NCBI GenBank assembly: GCA_965261915.1
Contig: CBDHDW010000013.1
Coordinates: 1,674,001 to 1,738,000 of the forward strand
DNA from: JAIBDK01 sp965261915
GTDB lineage: Bacteria; Pseudomonadota; Gammaproteobacteria; Arenicellales; Poriferihabitantaceae
Reading direction: 5' to 3'
DNA: 64,000 nt
Under the pieces are notes generated by a model that was given only the letters and a program-made list of their open reading frames with translations, searched no databases and was not told the origin of the DNA. The position numbers and the translations under genes are program-made. Shown one piece after another: positions 53,871 to 62,949 of the stretch; position 1 is the first letter of the stretch; each line of letters opens with the position of its first letter.

Positions 53871-54199
53871 GCAGGAATCCAGTGACTCATGCCATGAGCC
53901 ACAAACAAGCCGCCGTTTACATTCTGGCAAGCAAGCCTAATGGCAGCTTATACACTGGTGTTACTTCAGATTTACTTAAACGCGTTTGGGAACATAAAAA
54001 TCAGTTGGTCAAAGGATTTAGCGAGAAATATAACATGACCCTTTTGGTCTATTTCGAGTTGCATGGCGATAGGTATGCGGCGATTACGCGCGAAAAGCAA
54101 ATCAAGCAATGAAAGCGAGCATGGAAACGGAAGTTGATTGAAGATAAGAACCGGTATTGGAAGGGTTTATATGAAGATTTAGTTTGACTGGATTCCTGC
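53871..54199. repeat. 13-bp inverted repeats bracketing the GIY-YIG gene
   Basis: GCAGGAATCCAGT at 53871-53883 and ACTGGATTCCTGC at 54187-54199 are perfect inverted copies, each half of the genome's ATTCCTGC-loop-GCAGGAAT palindrome. Before IS insertion each side would have held a full palindrome, with loop GAAG on the left and TTTC on the right, the two facing each other in mirror orientation around the nuclease gene. Confidence 0.7.
53894..54187 (+). pseudogene. GIY-YIG endonuclease, interrupted by in-frame TGA
   Basis: From the ATG at 53894 (MSHKQAAVYILASKPNGSLYTGVTSDLLKRVWEH, cited here only by its key residues VYI and YTG) the GIY-YIG fold runs about 72 codons. An in-frame TGA at 54110-54112 then falls where relatives have Trp in QIKxWKRAWK; translation resumes KRAWKRKLIEDKNRYWKGLYEDL to a TGA ending at 54187. 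A single G-to-A change would explain it. The protein is of the small stand-alone YhbQ/UPF0213-like type. If TGA is not read through, the truncated 72-residue product lacks the last helices. Confidence 0.75.
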
Positions 54200-54287
54200 T
54201 TTCGTGACTGTGCAAAAACCCTCGCTGGGTTGCGTCACTGGTGGAAAACCCTTGCGGGTTTGGCTGTTTGACTGGATTCCTGCCTTC

Positions 54288-56153
54288 GAGACTGTGCAAA
54301 AAAACCACCACCCTTGGTCACATTCTCATTACTGCCCTAATTCACCGACGTTGCTGGCATTTCAAACCAATACACCATCCCTGCAAAAATACCCAATAAT
54401 GACGGTAATAAACATCCAAACCCTAGCTTAATTATGATATAATAACAAACCTAACTAGCTGATTCTAATCATTAAATAGAGGCTTTATGAGTGATTACAT
54501 ACGTGGATTAAATCGCCAACAACAACTGTTATTTCCAGAGCGGCTAGAGGACTATGTCGGCGAGAATGATCCAGTTCGTGTTATTGATGCCTATGTCGAT
54601 AGCTTAGAGGTGGATGCCTTAGACTTTAAGACCAAATACAGTGACAAAAACAACAATGGTCGCCCCGCTTTTTGCCCAAAATTGATGCTGAAACTGTATA
54701 TCTATGGCTATACCAACAAAATAAGAAGCTCCCGCCTTCTAGCTCGGGAGGCGCATAGAAATATCGAGCTTATCTGGTTGTTGCAAGGCTTAAAACCCAC
54801 CTATAAGACGATCGCGAATTTTAGAAAAAATAATGCCGCCGCACTCAAGAATACGTTTAAGGAATTTGTTTTGTTGTGCCAAAACATCAATCTCATTGAA
54901 GGTCAATTAGTGGCACTGGATGGAGCGTTTTTGCGAGCCAATGCGTCCAAAAATACCTTGATTGTTAAAGCCACTGTGGATAAAAAAATAGCCAGGGTAA
55001 CGCAGGCTATTGAGGACTACCTGAACTTATTAAACACCACAGACCAGCAGGAGGAACCGGAACAGACTCTGGATAATCCTGATTTGATTGATAAAATACA
55101 AGCACTTAAAGAGCGCAAACAAAAGCTGGAAGAGGATTTGAATACCTTAGAGCAATTGGACAAGAAGCAACATAACACAACCGACCCGGACGCCGCATTG
55201 ATGCGCAAACCAGCGCATCATCTGGTCGCTTATAACTGCCAAATCGCGGTGGATAACAAAGCAAAACTGATTGTTGCGACGGATGTATCAAGTCAAGGCA
55301 ATGACGCACAGCAGTTACATCATATGGCAAGCCAGGCGAAAGAAACCTTAGCCCTTGAGACTCTGGCTGTGGTTGCCGACAAGGGCTATTACAGCGCAAC
55401 CAAGATAAAGGACTGTGTTGACGATAAAATCTTCCCGATCATCCCGCCGATTGATACGCAACAGAAACAAAAGAAAGCCGGCAGATACACGAAAGATGAG
55501 TTTGTCTATAACGAGGAGCAAGACGAATACACCTGCCCTAACGACAAAACACTGAAAAAAAGTGCAACCAAAAGCCTATCCAAAGGCAAGGTTGGGTTTA
55601 TTTACAGCACCAGTGCCACAGATTGCAAGGCTTGCCCTGTGCGCAGTGAGTGTTTAGCAAAGCAAACGCCGCACCGAAGAATATGGCGGTGGGAACATGA
55701 AGCCTTTTTACAAGCCTATCGCAAGTCTATGCAAACAGAATCAGCCAAGGCGATTAGCAAAAGAAGAGGGGCGATTGTGGAGCATCCTTTTGGCACCATA
55801 AAGCGGTCATTAGGCTGGGATCACTACCTGGTCAGAGGCAAAGAAAAAGTATCCGGTGAAAACGCATTGATTATGTTTTGCTATAACTTTAAGCGTGTTT
55901 TGAACCTGCTAGGCACAAGGCTGTTCAATCAACTGCTGTTGGCTATAAAAGCAGGCGATATTGCAGTCGTCATGCAAGCAATCAAGCGACATCTTCCTTT
56001 TTTGCGTCCACTATTCGATTATTTATGCCAGAAATACTTATTGTCGCAGCAAACAAACTTATTTCACCCGCCTGCTTTTAATAAGAACCTTTTTACCCGT
56101 GCCTGACTCAAAAGTCTCAATAGTGGGTGAGTCGGCGTTTGTTGCACAGTCTC
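54288..56153 (+). mobile_element. IS1182-family insertion sequence, copy 3
   Basis: 1866 bp with ends as in copy 1. The 4-bp duplication CTTC flanks it (54284-54287 and 56154-56157), interrupting the palindrome ATTCCTGC-CTTC-GCAGGAAT. It has no 80-bp leader. It lies inside a MITE in reverse orientation whose outer ends are GTGACTGTGCAA at 54204 and TTGCGCAGTCTC ending at 56225. Confidence 0.88.
54487..56106 (+). CDS. IS1182-family transposase, copy 3
   Basis: 539 residues, intact. It differs from copies 1 and 2 by about ten residues, clustered between 240 and 320 (for example Cys240 to Arg, Asp257 to Asn, His302 to Tyr) plus Leu369 to Val and Ile408 to Leu. The catalytic triad is unchanged. 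The clustering suggests gene conversion from another lineage. Confidence 0.93.
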   Translation: MSDYIRGLNRQQQLLFPERLEDYVGENDPVRVIDAYVDSLEVDALDFKTKYSDKNNNGRPAFCPKLMLKLYIYGYTNKIRSSRLLAREAHRNIELIWLLQGLKPTYKTIANFRKNNAAALKNTFKEFVLLCQNINLIEGQLVALDGAFLRANASKNTLIVKATVDKKIARVTQAIEDYLNLLNTTDQQEEPEQTLDNPDLIDKIQALKERKQKLEEDLNTLEQLDKKQHNTTDPDAALMRKPAHHLVAYNCQIAVDNKAKLIVATDVSSQGNDAQQLHHMASQAKETLALETLAVVADKGYYSATKIKDCVDDKIFPIIPPIDTQQKQKKAGRYTKDEFVYNEEQDEYTCPNDKTLKKSATKSLSKGKVGFIYSTSATDCKACPVRSECLAKQTPHRRIWRWEHEAFLQAYRKSMQTESAKAISKRRGAIVEHPFGTIKRSLGWDHYLVRGKEKVSGENALIMFCYNFKRVLNLLGTRLFNQLLLAIKAGDIAVVMQAIKRHLPFLRPLFDYLCQKYLLSQQTNLFHPPAFNKNLFTRA

Positions 56154-56229
56154 CTTCGCAGGAATGACGGGGCGGTGCAGGAATGACGGGGCGGTGCAGG
56201 AATGACGAACGTTGGTTTTTGCGCAGTCT

Positions 56230-57024
56230 CTAAAGCGGCTTACCGAACTCTGGGGGAGCTACCCGGATTTGTGCTGCGCTGGCGGCGAGCGGTTTTTTAC
56301 CGAATCCGTAGACAATTTCAAATGTAATTGCAAGTGCTTCGCCGGGGGCTGTCAGGTTTTTTTGAAACGCCGCAAAGCGATTCTTTCCGGTCAGGGATTT
56401 TCTTCTGCGGCAATGGATATTAGCGAATCCCTCCGCTTTTATATCGAGAAACAGGGTCTCGGCATCCGGGTAGTCAATCAACCACCAGTCAGCATCAACG
56501 ATGGGTTTGGTAAAGCCGGCCTGCAATAACTGATCACCCAAATGGTGCATATCGATTGCATCGTGGATATGCGGCGCACTGTCGATCCGCCGCCAGGCTT
56601 CGGCCACTTCGTACAACGTATCGGGACCAAAACACGAGAACAGATACACTCCGCCTGGTTTCAATAAACCAAACATCTGCTGAATATGATGGTTTGATTC
56701 CATCCACGACAGATTGAGGTTATCAACGATGGCGTCAAATCGCCGTGGCGCTATGGCTTCGAGCGCGCAACCGGGTTTGCCTGTTTGATCAAGCATCGCA
56801 AGATTCTGCACCGCGTAATGAGCATGACCAGCGGTGATGTGAATCTGCTCGGGCTGGAAGTCGAGGATAAGGATATCCAGACCATCGCTCGCAATTTCCG
56901 GCCGCAGTTCGTCAAATCGTTGGGCAAGCTCTGCACGCACCGGGCCCAGTAAATACGAAAGATTGTGCTGCTTATCAGCAATCTTCTGCCGCGTACTTGC
57001 GAAATGTTGCAGATCAAGGTTCAA
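56230..57024 (-). CDS. BioC-like methyltransferase fold protein, SAM motif degenerate
   Basis: 264 residues, TTG start. The central part DAIVDNLNLSWMESNHHIQQMFGLLKPGGVYLFSCFGPDTLYEVAEAWRR is that of BioC and NDUFAF5 methyltransferases, and the N-terminus FASTRQKIADKQHNLSYLLG fits a BioC leader. Where family members have the glycine-rich SAM loop, this one reads DILILDFQPEQIHITAGHAHY, with no GxGxG. It may be a pseudoenzyme or a diverged family. Divergent from comF. The stop codon abuts a MITE end. Confidence 0.65.
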   Translation of the reverse strand: MNLDLQHFASTRQKIADKQHNLSYLLGPVRAELAQRFDELRPEIASDGLDILILDFQPEQIHITAGHAHYAVQNLAMLDQTGKPGCALEAIAPRRFDAIVDNLNLSWMESNHHIQQMFGLLKPGGVYLFSCFGPDTLYEVAEAWRRIDSAPHIHDAIDMHHLGDQLLQAGFTKPIVDADWWLIDYPDAETLFLDIKAEGFANIHCRRRKSLTGKNRFAAFQKNLTAPGEALAITFEIVYGFGKKPLAASAAQIRVAPPEFGKPL

Positions 57025-57056
57025 TAGGGCTTGCTCAGAGTATCAGGGAGGATGCT

Positions 57057-57785
57057 ATGATAATCAAAAACGGCTTTCAGCACCGCATCAATAAAATATT
57101 TGGCAAAGCCTTCGATTGGATATTGCCCTATCGATGCGGGCTGTGCCGCGAGGTATCGAACGCTGGATTCTGCTCGCATTGCAAAGATTTGCTCCCCTGG
57201 ATAGTGTCCTCATGTTTTCGCTGCGGAACCCCCCTGCCAAACGCTGTGATATGCGGCAATTGCCAGAATACCCCCCACACAATCCACCACTCGGTAATTC
57301 CGTTTCTGTACCAGCCCCCGATTTCAGATCTGATTCACAAATTAAAATATCATGGACAACTGGATATTGCACCGATTCTGGCAAAAGCCCTTGCCGAGCA
57401 GATTCACCAGCAATACTCGGCATCCTCTTATCTGGCATTACCCGATATAATCGTCTCCATTCCGATTCACTGGAAAAAATATCTGACGCGAGGATTTAAT
57501 CAGTCTGGTGAGATTGCAACGCAGCTCGGACGCACGCTTGATATTCCGGTTGCAAACGGCTTATTGAAAAAATATCAGCATACACCATCACAAACCGGAC
57601 TCGATATGACACAACGCATGAAAAATAATCGAAACGCTTTTCGAGTGAAAACAATGCCCCTATCGGGTCACATCGCATTGCTGGATGATGTGGTAACGAC
57701 CGGTAGCACGACACGTTATGCCGCCAAAGCCCTGCTAAAAGCGGGCGCGGCATCGGTATCGGTTTGGGCGATTGCGAAAACCTGA
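57057..57785 (+). CDS. comF: ComF family phosphoribosyltransferase-like protein
   Basis: 242 residues from the ATG at 57057. N-terminal zinc-finger cysteines (CGLCREVSNAGFCSHC, CFRCGTPLPNAVICGNCQ) precede a PRTase domain with HKLKYHGQ, HWKKYLTRGFNQSGEIA and the PRPP loop ALLDDVVTTGSTTR. ComF assists uptake or recombination of transforming DNA in competent bacteria. In gammaproteobacteria it is often near bioC-like genes, as here. Confidence 0.92.
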   Translation: MIIKNGFQHRINKIFGKAFDWILPYRCGLCREVSNAGFCSHCKDLLPWIVSSCFRCGTPLPNAVICGNCQNTPHTIHHSVIPFLYQPPISDLIHKLKYHGQLDIAPILAKALAEQIHQQYSASSYLALPDIIVSIPIHWKKYLTRGFNQSGEIATQLGRTLDIPVANGLLKKYQHTPSQTGLDMTQRMKNNRNAFRVKTMPLSGHIALLDDVVTTGSTTRYAAKALLKAGAASVSVWAIAKT

Positions 57786-57822
57786 TATACGGATAAAGCC
57801 CCCGTCGCAAGCATAATTCAAC

Positions 57823-59397
57823 ATGATATCGGACAGCAAATCCCAACTCGTCAAGGCGGCGAATGTCTGGAGCGGTGACGAAGGCTGGGAACTGCTTTTT
57901 TACTACAACCTGTACCGATTCGGCTTGGCGCTGATTTTAGCGGCGCTGGCACTTCCGAATTACAACCTGTTTACCACAGGTTACTCCAGCGGGGTACTGC
58001 AGTTCGCAATGGCGGGGTTCGCAGCAGTATCGGTAACCGCCTACTTTACCATCCGCAGGCAATCTCCGGCGATTCACATTCAGGCGCATTGCCTGTTTCT
58101 GTTAGACATTGTGTTCATCAGCTTACTGGCGATTTCCCGTGAGCTGCACGATTCCAATATCATCGTATTTTATGTAACAACGGTTGGTGCCACCGCGGTG
58201 ATGTTTCGCACGAAAACAGCGCTGGCGTACTCAATCATTGCCATCTTTGTCATTTATCTGCGAGATTCACCCGACATAATATCAGGCATTGCGAAGCTGG
58301 AAGACCTCTATTTTTCAGCACTGACCTCAATCGGGTTAATGACCATTGTCGTCATCGTTAGCCGAATTGCCAAACACACCCGGGCAGTTCAATCAGTATT
58401 GGAAAAGCAGGAGCTTGACCTCGCTGACCTGGATGATATTAACCAGATCATAGTCGATCAACTGGAAATCGGGGTTTTGTTTCTGGATCATGACATGTCG
58501 GTAAAACTGATCAACAATACGGCAACAAATCTGCTCGGAGAGTTCATGGCAGACTCAAAAACCACCGGCAAACTGTCTGAACTTCTGCAACCCCGTGTCG
58601 CTGTCGAAAGTAACGCAGCGCTGTCATTCCGACATAAAGACCAGGTTTTTAGGTTAACAACAACGACAATGCGTAATGGATTTTTAGTCTATATTGAAGA
58701 TCGCACGCAAATTTCTCGTAAGATAAATCAAACCAGACTATCCACTGTGGGACGTTTTGCGAACGCCATTTCTCACGAGATCCGCAATCCCCTGAACGCC
58801 ATCAACCATGCTGCCCAGCTTGTTGGTCCGAACGCCAGCGCCGCTCAAAATACAGAACTGGTGGCGATAATCCGCAAGCACGTCAAACGCATAAACGGCA
58901 TTATCGAATCCGTTCTGCAAAGAAGCCGGCCTGGCCGTGCGCAGCAGAAGAAACTGGTATTACACAATTGGTTAGCGATTTTCAGCGATACGTTTCAACA
59001 GACTTTAGGCGATCACCATATCTCAATGATTATTGCAGGCGATCCCATCACAATTGACTTCGATCAGGTTCAACTCGATCAGGTACTGACCAATTTATGC
59101 CAAAACAGCATTCAGCATACTCAGCGGCGGACCGAAACGCTGCAAATAACTTTCCATACCGGGATTGATACAGATGACACTCCTTACCTTGATATCATCG
59201 ATAACGGCAAGCCAATCCCCGACCGCCAGGTTGAGCAACTGTTTGAACCTTTTTACACAACCGATTCAAAAAGCACCGGACTTGGGCTTTATCTTTCGCG
59301 CGAATTCTGCAACCTGAATGGTGCGGATCTGGACTATTTTACCAACCTCGGGCATCATGGATTCAGACTTTCCTTTCGACTGCAAGACCTGTTTTAA
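57823..59397 (+). CDS. pilS: sensor histidine kinase PilS
   Basis: 524-residue inner-membrane kinase that controls type IV pilin expression. Six hydrophobic helices in the first about 180 residues, a PAS-like segment (IVDQLEIGVLFLDHDMSVKLINNTA), the phospho-acceptor His in ISHEIRNPLNAINHAAQL and an ATPase domain with NLCQNSIQH, DNGKPIPDRQVEQLFEPFYT and STGLGLYLS. It ends 4 bp before pilR, forming the two-component pair. Confidence 0.93.
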   Translation: MISDSKSQLVKAANVWSGDEGWELLFYYNLYRFGLALILAALALPNYNLFTTGYSSGVLQFAMAGFAAVSVTAYFTIRRQSPAIHIQAHCLFLLDIVFISLLAISRELHDSNIIVFYVTTVGATAVMFRTKTALAYSIIAIFVIYLRDSPDIISGIAKLEDLYFSALTSIGLMTIVVIVSRIAKHTRAVQSVLEKQELDLADLDDINQIIVDQLEIGVLFLDHDMSVKLINNTATNLLGEFMADSKTTGKLSELLQPRVAVESNAALSFRHKDQVFRLTTTTMRNGFLVYIEDRTQISRKINQTRLSTVGRFANAISHEIRNPLNAINHAAQLVGPNASAAQNTELVAIIRKHVKRINGIIESVLQRSRPGRAQQKKLVLHNWLAIFSDTFQQTLGDHHISMIIAGDPITIDFDQVQLDQVLTNLCQNSIQHTQRRTETLQITFHTGIDTDDTPYLDIIDNGKPIPDRQVEQLFEPFYTTDSKSTGLGLYLSREFCNLNGADLDYFTNLGHHGFRLSFRLQDLF

Positions 59398-59401
59398 CGC
59401 C

Positions 59402-60787
59402 ATGCCAAACGACAAAAAACTCGCTCTCATTATCGACGACGAACCTGACCTGTTGTCTTTACTGGCAATCTCTCTCGGCAGCATGGGCATCGAAACGGTT
59501 AAAGCCGAAAATATCTCCAGCGCCAAACAGCAGCTTGGCGAACACCGTTTTGATTTGTGTCTGACGGATTTACGCCTTGCAGATGGCAGCGGCCTTGAAA
59601 TAATCGAGCATGTTGGTCAACTTCAGGGAAATACCCCGATCGCGGTGATCACCGCATTTGGCGACCCCGCTACCGCGGTCAAGGCACTTAAAGCCGGTGC
59701 CTACGATTATGTTTGCAAGCCGCTGGAAATAGAAGATCTCGAATCATTGGTCAAAAACGCACTACAGCACAGCGCTGCAAATGGCCGGAAATCTGAACCC
59801 GGCGGCGAGCAGAATGAGCATGAGAAATCAGTCGTGTTACTCGGTAAATCGGATGCCATAGCCACGATTCGATCCATCATTGGCAAAGTCGCGCGCAATC
59901 TCGCTCCGGTACTGATTTCGGGGGAAACCGGCACCGGAAAAGAACTCATTGCGCGGATGATACACCAGCAAAGCGCCAGAGCGGATGATCCGTTTATTGC
60001 GGTAAACTGCGGCGCAATCCCAAAAGAGTTAATGGAAAGCCAGTTTTTTGGTCACAAAAAAGGCAGTTTTACCGGCGCGCACAAAGACACAGCGGGATTA
60101 TTTCAGGCGGCCTGGGGAGGCACGCTTTTTCTTGATGAGGTGGCAGAGCTGCCATTGGAGTTGCAGGTAAAACTGCTGCGTGTCATTCAGGAGAAACGAC
60201 TTCGCGCGGTGGGAGACACCACCGAAGTGTCAACCAATATCAGGTTGATCAGCGCCACCCATCGAGATCTCAACAGGATGATTGACAACGGCTCTTTTCG
60301 AGAAGACTTTTTTTACCGGATTAACGTCATTCCAATCCATGCCCCGCCGTTACGCAGCAGGCGAGAAGATATTTCATGTCTGATTGAAAACTTTACTCAT
60401 CGAATATCGCAGCAACACGGCTTCGCTCCGCCTGATTTCACCAGCGGCGCATTGGCAGCGCTGGCCAGCCACGACTTTCCCGGTAACGTCCGAGAGCTTG
60501 AAAATATCCTGGAGAGGGCTATCGCGCTGCATGAAAATCAGGTGATCACCGAACCCGATATCATGCTGTCGTCAGGGCCGATTAGCAATCCCCTCCGCCG
60601 GCATGACCACTCTGCATTGCCGATAGACAACCATATTCTGGAAGTGGAAAAGCAACGAATTCGTTCGGCGTTAGCAGAAAATCAAGGCAATATCACCGCC
60701 GCCGCCAAATCCCTTGGAACAACCTTCAGATCGCTTCGATATCGAATTAAAAAACTGCAGATCAGGTATAATACCCCCCCCCCCTGA
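59402..60787 (+). CDS. pilR: sigma-54 response regulator PilR
   Basis: 461 residues from the ATG at 59402. Receiver domain with the phospho-Asp in CLTDLRLADGSG, AAA+ domain with Walker A ISGETGTGKE, the sigma-54 contact loop GSFTGA and GTLFLDEVAELP, then a Fis-type HTH (NQGNITAAAKSLGTTFRSLRYRIKKL). With PilS it activates pilA transcription. The last codons are a tract of 11 C residues (60774-60784) ending in TGA. Confidence 0.94.
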   Translation: MPNDKKLALIIDDEPDLLSLLAISLGSMGIETVKAENISSAKQQLGEHRFDLCLTDLRLADGSGLEIIEHVGQLQGNTPIAVITAFGDPATAVKALKAGAYDYVCKPLEIEDLESLVKNALQHSAANGRKSEPGGEQNEHEKSVVLLGKSDAIATIRSIIGKVARNLAPVLISGETGTGKELIARMIHQQSARADDPFIAVNCGAIPKELMESQFFGHKKGSFTGAHKDTAGLFQAAWGGTLFLDEVAELPLELQVKLLRVIQEKRLRAVGDTTEVSTNIRLISATHRDLNRMIDNGSFREDFFYRINVIPIHAPPLRSRREDISCLIENFTHRISQQHGFAPPDFTSGALAALASHDFPGNVRELENILERAIALHENQVITEPDIMLSSGPISNPLRRHDHSALPIDNHILEVEKQRIRSALAENQGNITAAAKSLGTTFRSLRYRIKKLQIRYNTPPP

Positions 60788-60819
60788 CCCCTGAAACCAG
60801 ACGAATATTCGTCATTCTT

Positions 60820-60859
60820 AACCCCCTAGCCCCCTTTATCAGGGGGGATTTAGGGGGTT
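60820..60859. repeat. AACCCCCTA hairpin after pilR
   Basis: AACCCCCTA at 60820-60828 pairs with TAGGGGGTT at 60851-60859; the inner bases GCCCCCTTTATCAGGGGGG pair too. On the plus strand it is followed by GGGTTTTT and so may also act as pilR terminator. C/G-rich palindromes of this kind are common intergenic repeats in proteobacteria. Confidence 0.65.
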
Positions 60860-60881
60860 GGGTTTTTGCACAGCCGCTTTA

Positions 60882-61001
60882 GGAACAGGCAAGAAACCCT
60901 CTCAGGCGTGCGTTACAGGTGGAAAACCCTTGCGGGTTTGACTGTTTTACTGGGTTCCTGCTTTCGCAGGAACGACGAATATTAAGTTTTTGCACAGCCG
61001 C
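60882..61001. mobile_element. MITE (R4), reverse orientation, with TTTA duplication
   Basis: 120 bp from a decayed left end GGAACAGGCAAGAAACC to TTGCACAGCCGC. It is flanked by TTTA (60878-60881 and 61002-61005). Its inner part (GTTACAGGTGGAAAACCC, TGCGGGTTTGACTGTTTTACTGGG, palindrome GTTCCTGC-TTTC-GCAGGAAC) is the reverse complement of the MITE at 41570. Both outer flanks are themselves element ends (TTGCACAGCCGC on the left, GAGACTGCGCAA on the right). Confidence 0.65.
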
Positions 61002-61083
61002 TTTAGAGACTGCGCAAGAAACCAACATCCGTCATCCCGGCACTGCCCCATCGTTCCTGCACTATCCTGTCATTCCTGCGAAG

Positions 61084-62949
61084 GAGACTGTGCAAAAAAA
61101 CCACCACCCTTGGTCACATTCTCATTACTGCCCTAATTCACCGACGTTGCTGGCATTTCAAACCAATACACCATCCCTGCAAAAATACCCAATAATGACG
61201 GTAATAAACATCCAAACCCTAGCTTAATTATGATATAATAACAAACCTAACTAGCTGATTCTAATCATTAAATAGAGGCTTTATGAGTGATTACATACGT
61301 GGATTAAATCGCCAACAACAACTGTTATTTCCAGAGCGGCTAGAGGACTATGTCGGCGAGAATGATCCAGTTCGTGTTATTGATGCCTATGTCGATAGCT
61401 TAGAGGTGGATGCCTTAGACTTTAAGACCAAATACAGTGACAAAAACAACAATGGTCGCCCCGCCTTTTGCCCAAAATTGATGCTGAAACTCTACATTTA
61501 CGGCTATACCAATAAAATAAGAAGTTCCCGCCATCTGGCTCGGGAAACCCATAGAAATATCGAGCTTATCTGGTTATTGCAAGGCTTAAAGCCCACCTAT
61601 AAGACGATTGCTAATTTTAGAAAAAATAATGCCGCCGCACTCAAGAATACGTTTAAGGAATTTGTTTTGTTGTGCCAAAACATCAATCTCATTGAAGGTC
61701 AATTAGTGGCACTGGATGGAGCGTTTTTGCGAGCCAATGCGTCCAAAAATACCTTGATTGTTAAAGCCACTGTGGATAAAAAAATAGCCAGGGTAACGCA
61801 GGCTATTGAGGACTACCTGAACTTATTAAACACCACAGACCAGCAGGAGGAACCGGAACAGACTCTGGATAATCCTGATTTGATTGATAAAATACAAGCA
61901 CTTAAAGAGCGCAAACAAAAGCTGGAAGAGGATTTGAATACCTTAGAGCAATTGGACAAGAAGCAACATAACACAACCGACCCGGACGCCGCATTGATGC
62001 GCAAACCAGCGCATCATCTGGTCGCTTATAACTGCCAAATCGCGGTGGATAACAAAGCAAAACTGATTGTTGCGACGGATGTATCAAGTCAAGGCAATGA
62101 CGCACAGCAGTTACATCATATGGCAAGCCAGGCGAAAGAAACCTTAGCCCTTGAGACTCTGGCTGTGGTTGCCGACAAGGGCTATTACAGCGCAACCAAG
62201 ATAAAGGACTGTGTTGACGATAAAATCTTCCCGATCATCCCGCCGATTGATACGCAACAGAAACAAAAGAAAGCCGGCAGATACACGAAAGATGAGTTTG
62301 TCTATAACGAGGAGCAAGACGAATACACCTGCCCTAACGACAAAACACTGAAAAAAAGTGCAACCAAAAGCCTATCCAAAGGCAAGGTTGGGTTTATTTA
62401 CAGCACCAGTGCCACAGATTGCAAGGCTTGCCCTGTGCGCAGTGAGTGTTTAGCAAAGCAAACGCCGCACCGAAGAATATGGCGGTGGGAACATGAAGCC
62501 TTTATACAAGCCTATCGCAAGTCTATGCAAACAGAATCAGCCAAGGCGATTAGCAAAAGAAGAGGGGCGATTGTGGAGCATCCTTTTGGCACCATAAAGC
62601 GGTCATTAGGCTGGGATCACTACCTGGTCAGAGGCAAAGAAAAAGTATCCGGTGAAAACGCATTGATTATGTTTTGCTATAACTTTAAGCGTGTTTTGAA
62701 CCTGCTAGGCACAAGGCTGTTCAATCAACTGCTGTTGGCTATAAAAGCAGGCGATATTGCAGTCGTCATGCAAGCAATCAAGCGACATCTTCCTTTTTTG
62801 CGTCCACTATTCGATTATTTATGCCAGAAATACTTATTGTCGCAGCAAACAAACTTATTTCACCCGCCTGCTTTTAATAAGAACCTTTTTACCCGTGCCT
62901 GACTCAAAAGTCTCAATAGTGGGTGAGTCGGCGTTTGTTGCACAGTCTC
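61084..62949 (+). mobile_element. IS1182-family insertion sequence, copy 4
   Basis: 1866 bp with the common ends. Flanks are GAAG on the left (61080-61083) and TTTC on the right (62950-62953), which do not match, so this copy has exchanged a flank or belongs to a larger mobile segment. A MITE left end GAGACTGCGCAAG lies at 61006, 78 bp before it. Confidence 0.88.
61283..62902 (+). CDS. IS1182-family transposase, copy 4
   Basis: 539 residues, intact, with Asp145, Asp298 and Glu432. It shares the residue 240-320 variants and Val369 with copy 3 but has Ile408 like copies 1 and 2, and alone has SRHLARETHRN near residue 82-91. At DNA level bases about 61460-61620 differ from all three others. It is a mosaic of at least three source types. 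Confidence 0.93.
   Translation: MSDYIRGLNRQQQLLFPERLEDYVGENDPVRVIDAYVDSLEVDALDFKTKYSDKNNNGRPAFCPKLMLKLYIYGYTNKIRSSRHLARETHRNIELIWLLQGLKPTYKTIANFRKNNAAALKNTFKEFVLLCQNINLIEGQLVALDGAFLRANASKNTLIVKATVDKKIARVTQAIEDYLNLLNTTDQQEEPEQTLDNPDLIDKIQALKERKQKLEEDLNTLEQLDKKQHNTTDPDAALMRKPAHHLVAYNCQIAVDNKAKLIVATDVSSQGNDAQQLHHMASQAKETLALETLAVVADKGYYSATKIKDCVDDKIFPIIPPIDTQQKQKKAGRYTKDEFVYNEEQDEYTCPNDKTLKKSATKSLSKGKVGFIYSTSATDCKACPVRSECLAKQTPHRRIWRWEHEAFIQAYRKSMQTESAKAISKRRGAIVEHPFGTIKRSLGWDHYLVRGKEKVSGENALIMFCYNFKRVLNLLGTRLFNQLLLAIKAGDIAVVMQAIKRHLPFLRPLFDYLCQKYLLSQQTNLFHPPAFNKNLFTRA

Noticed and set aside
61084..62949. Ordinary target duplication for IS copy 4
   Set aside because: Left GAAG and right TTTC differ; even using the nearby MITE end at 61006 (flank TTTA) there is no match.
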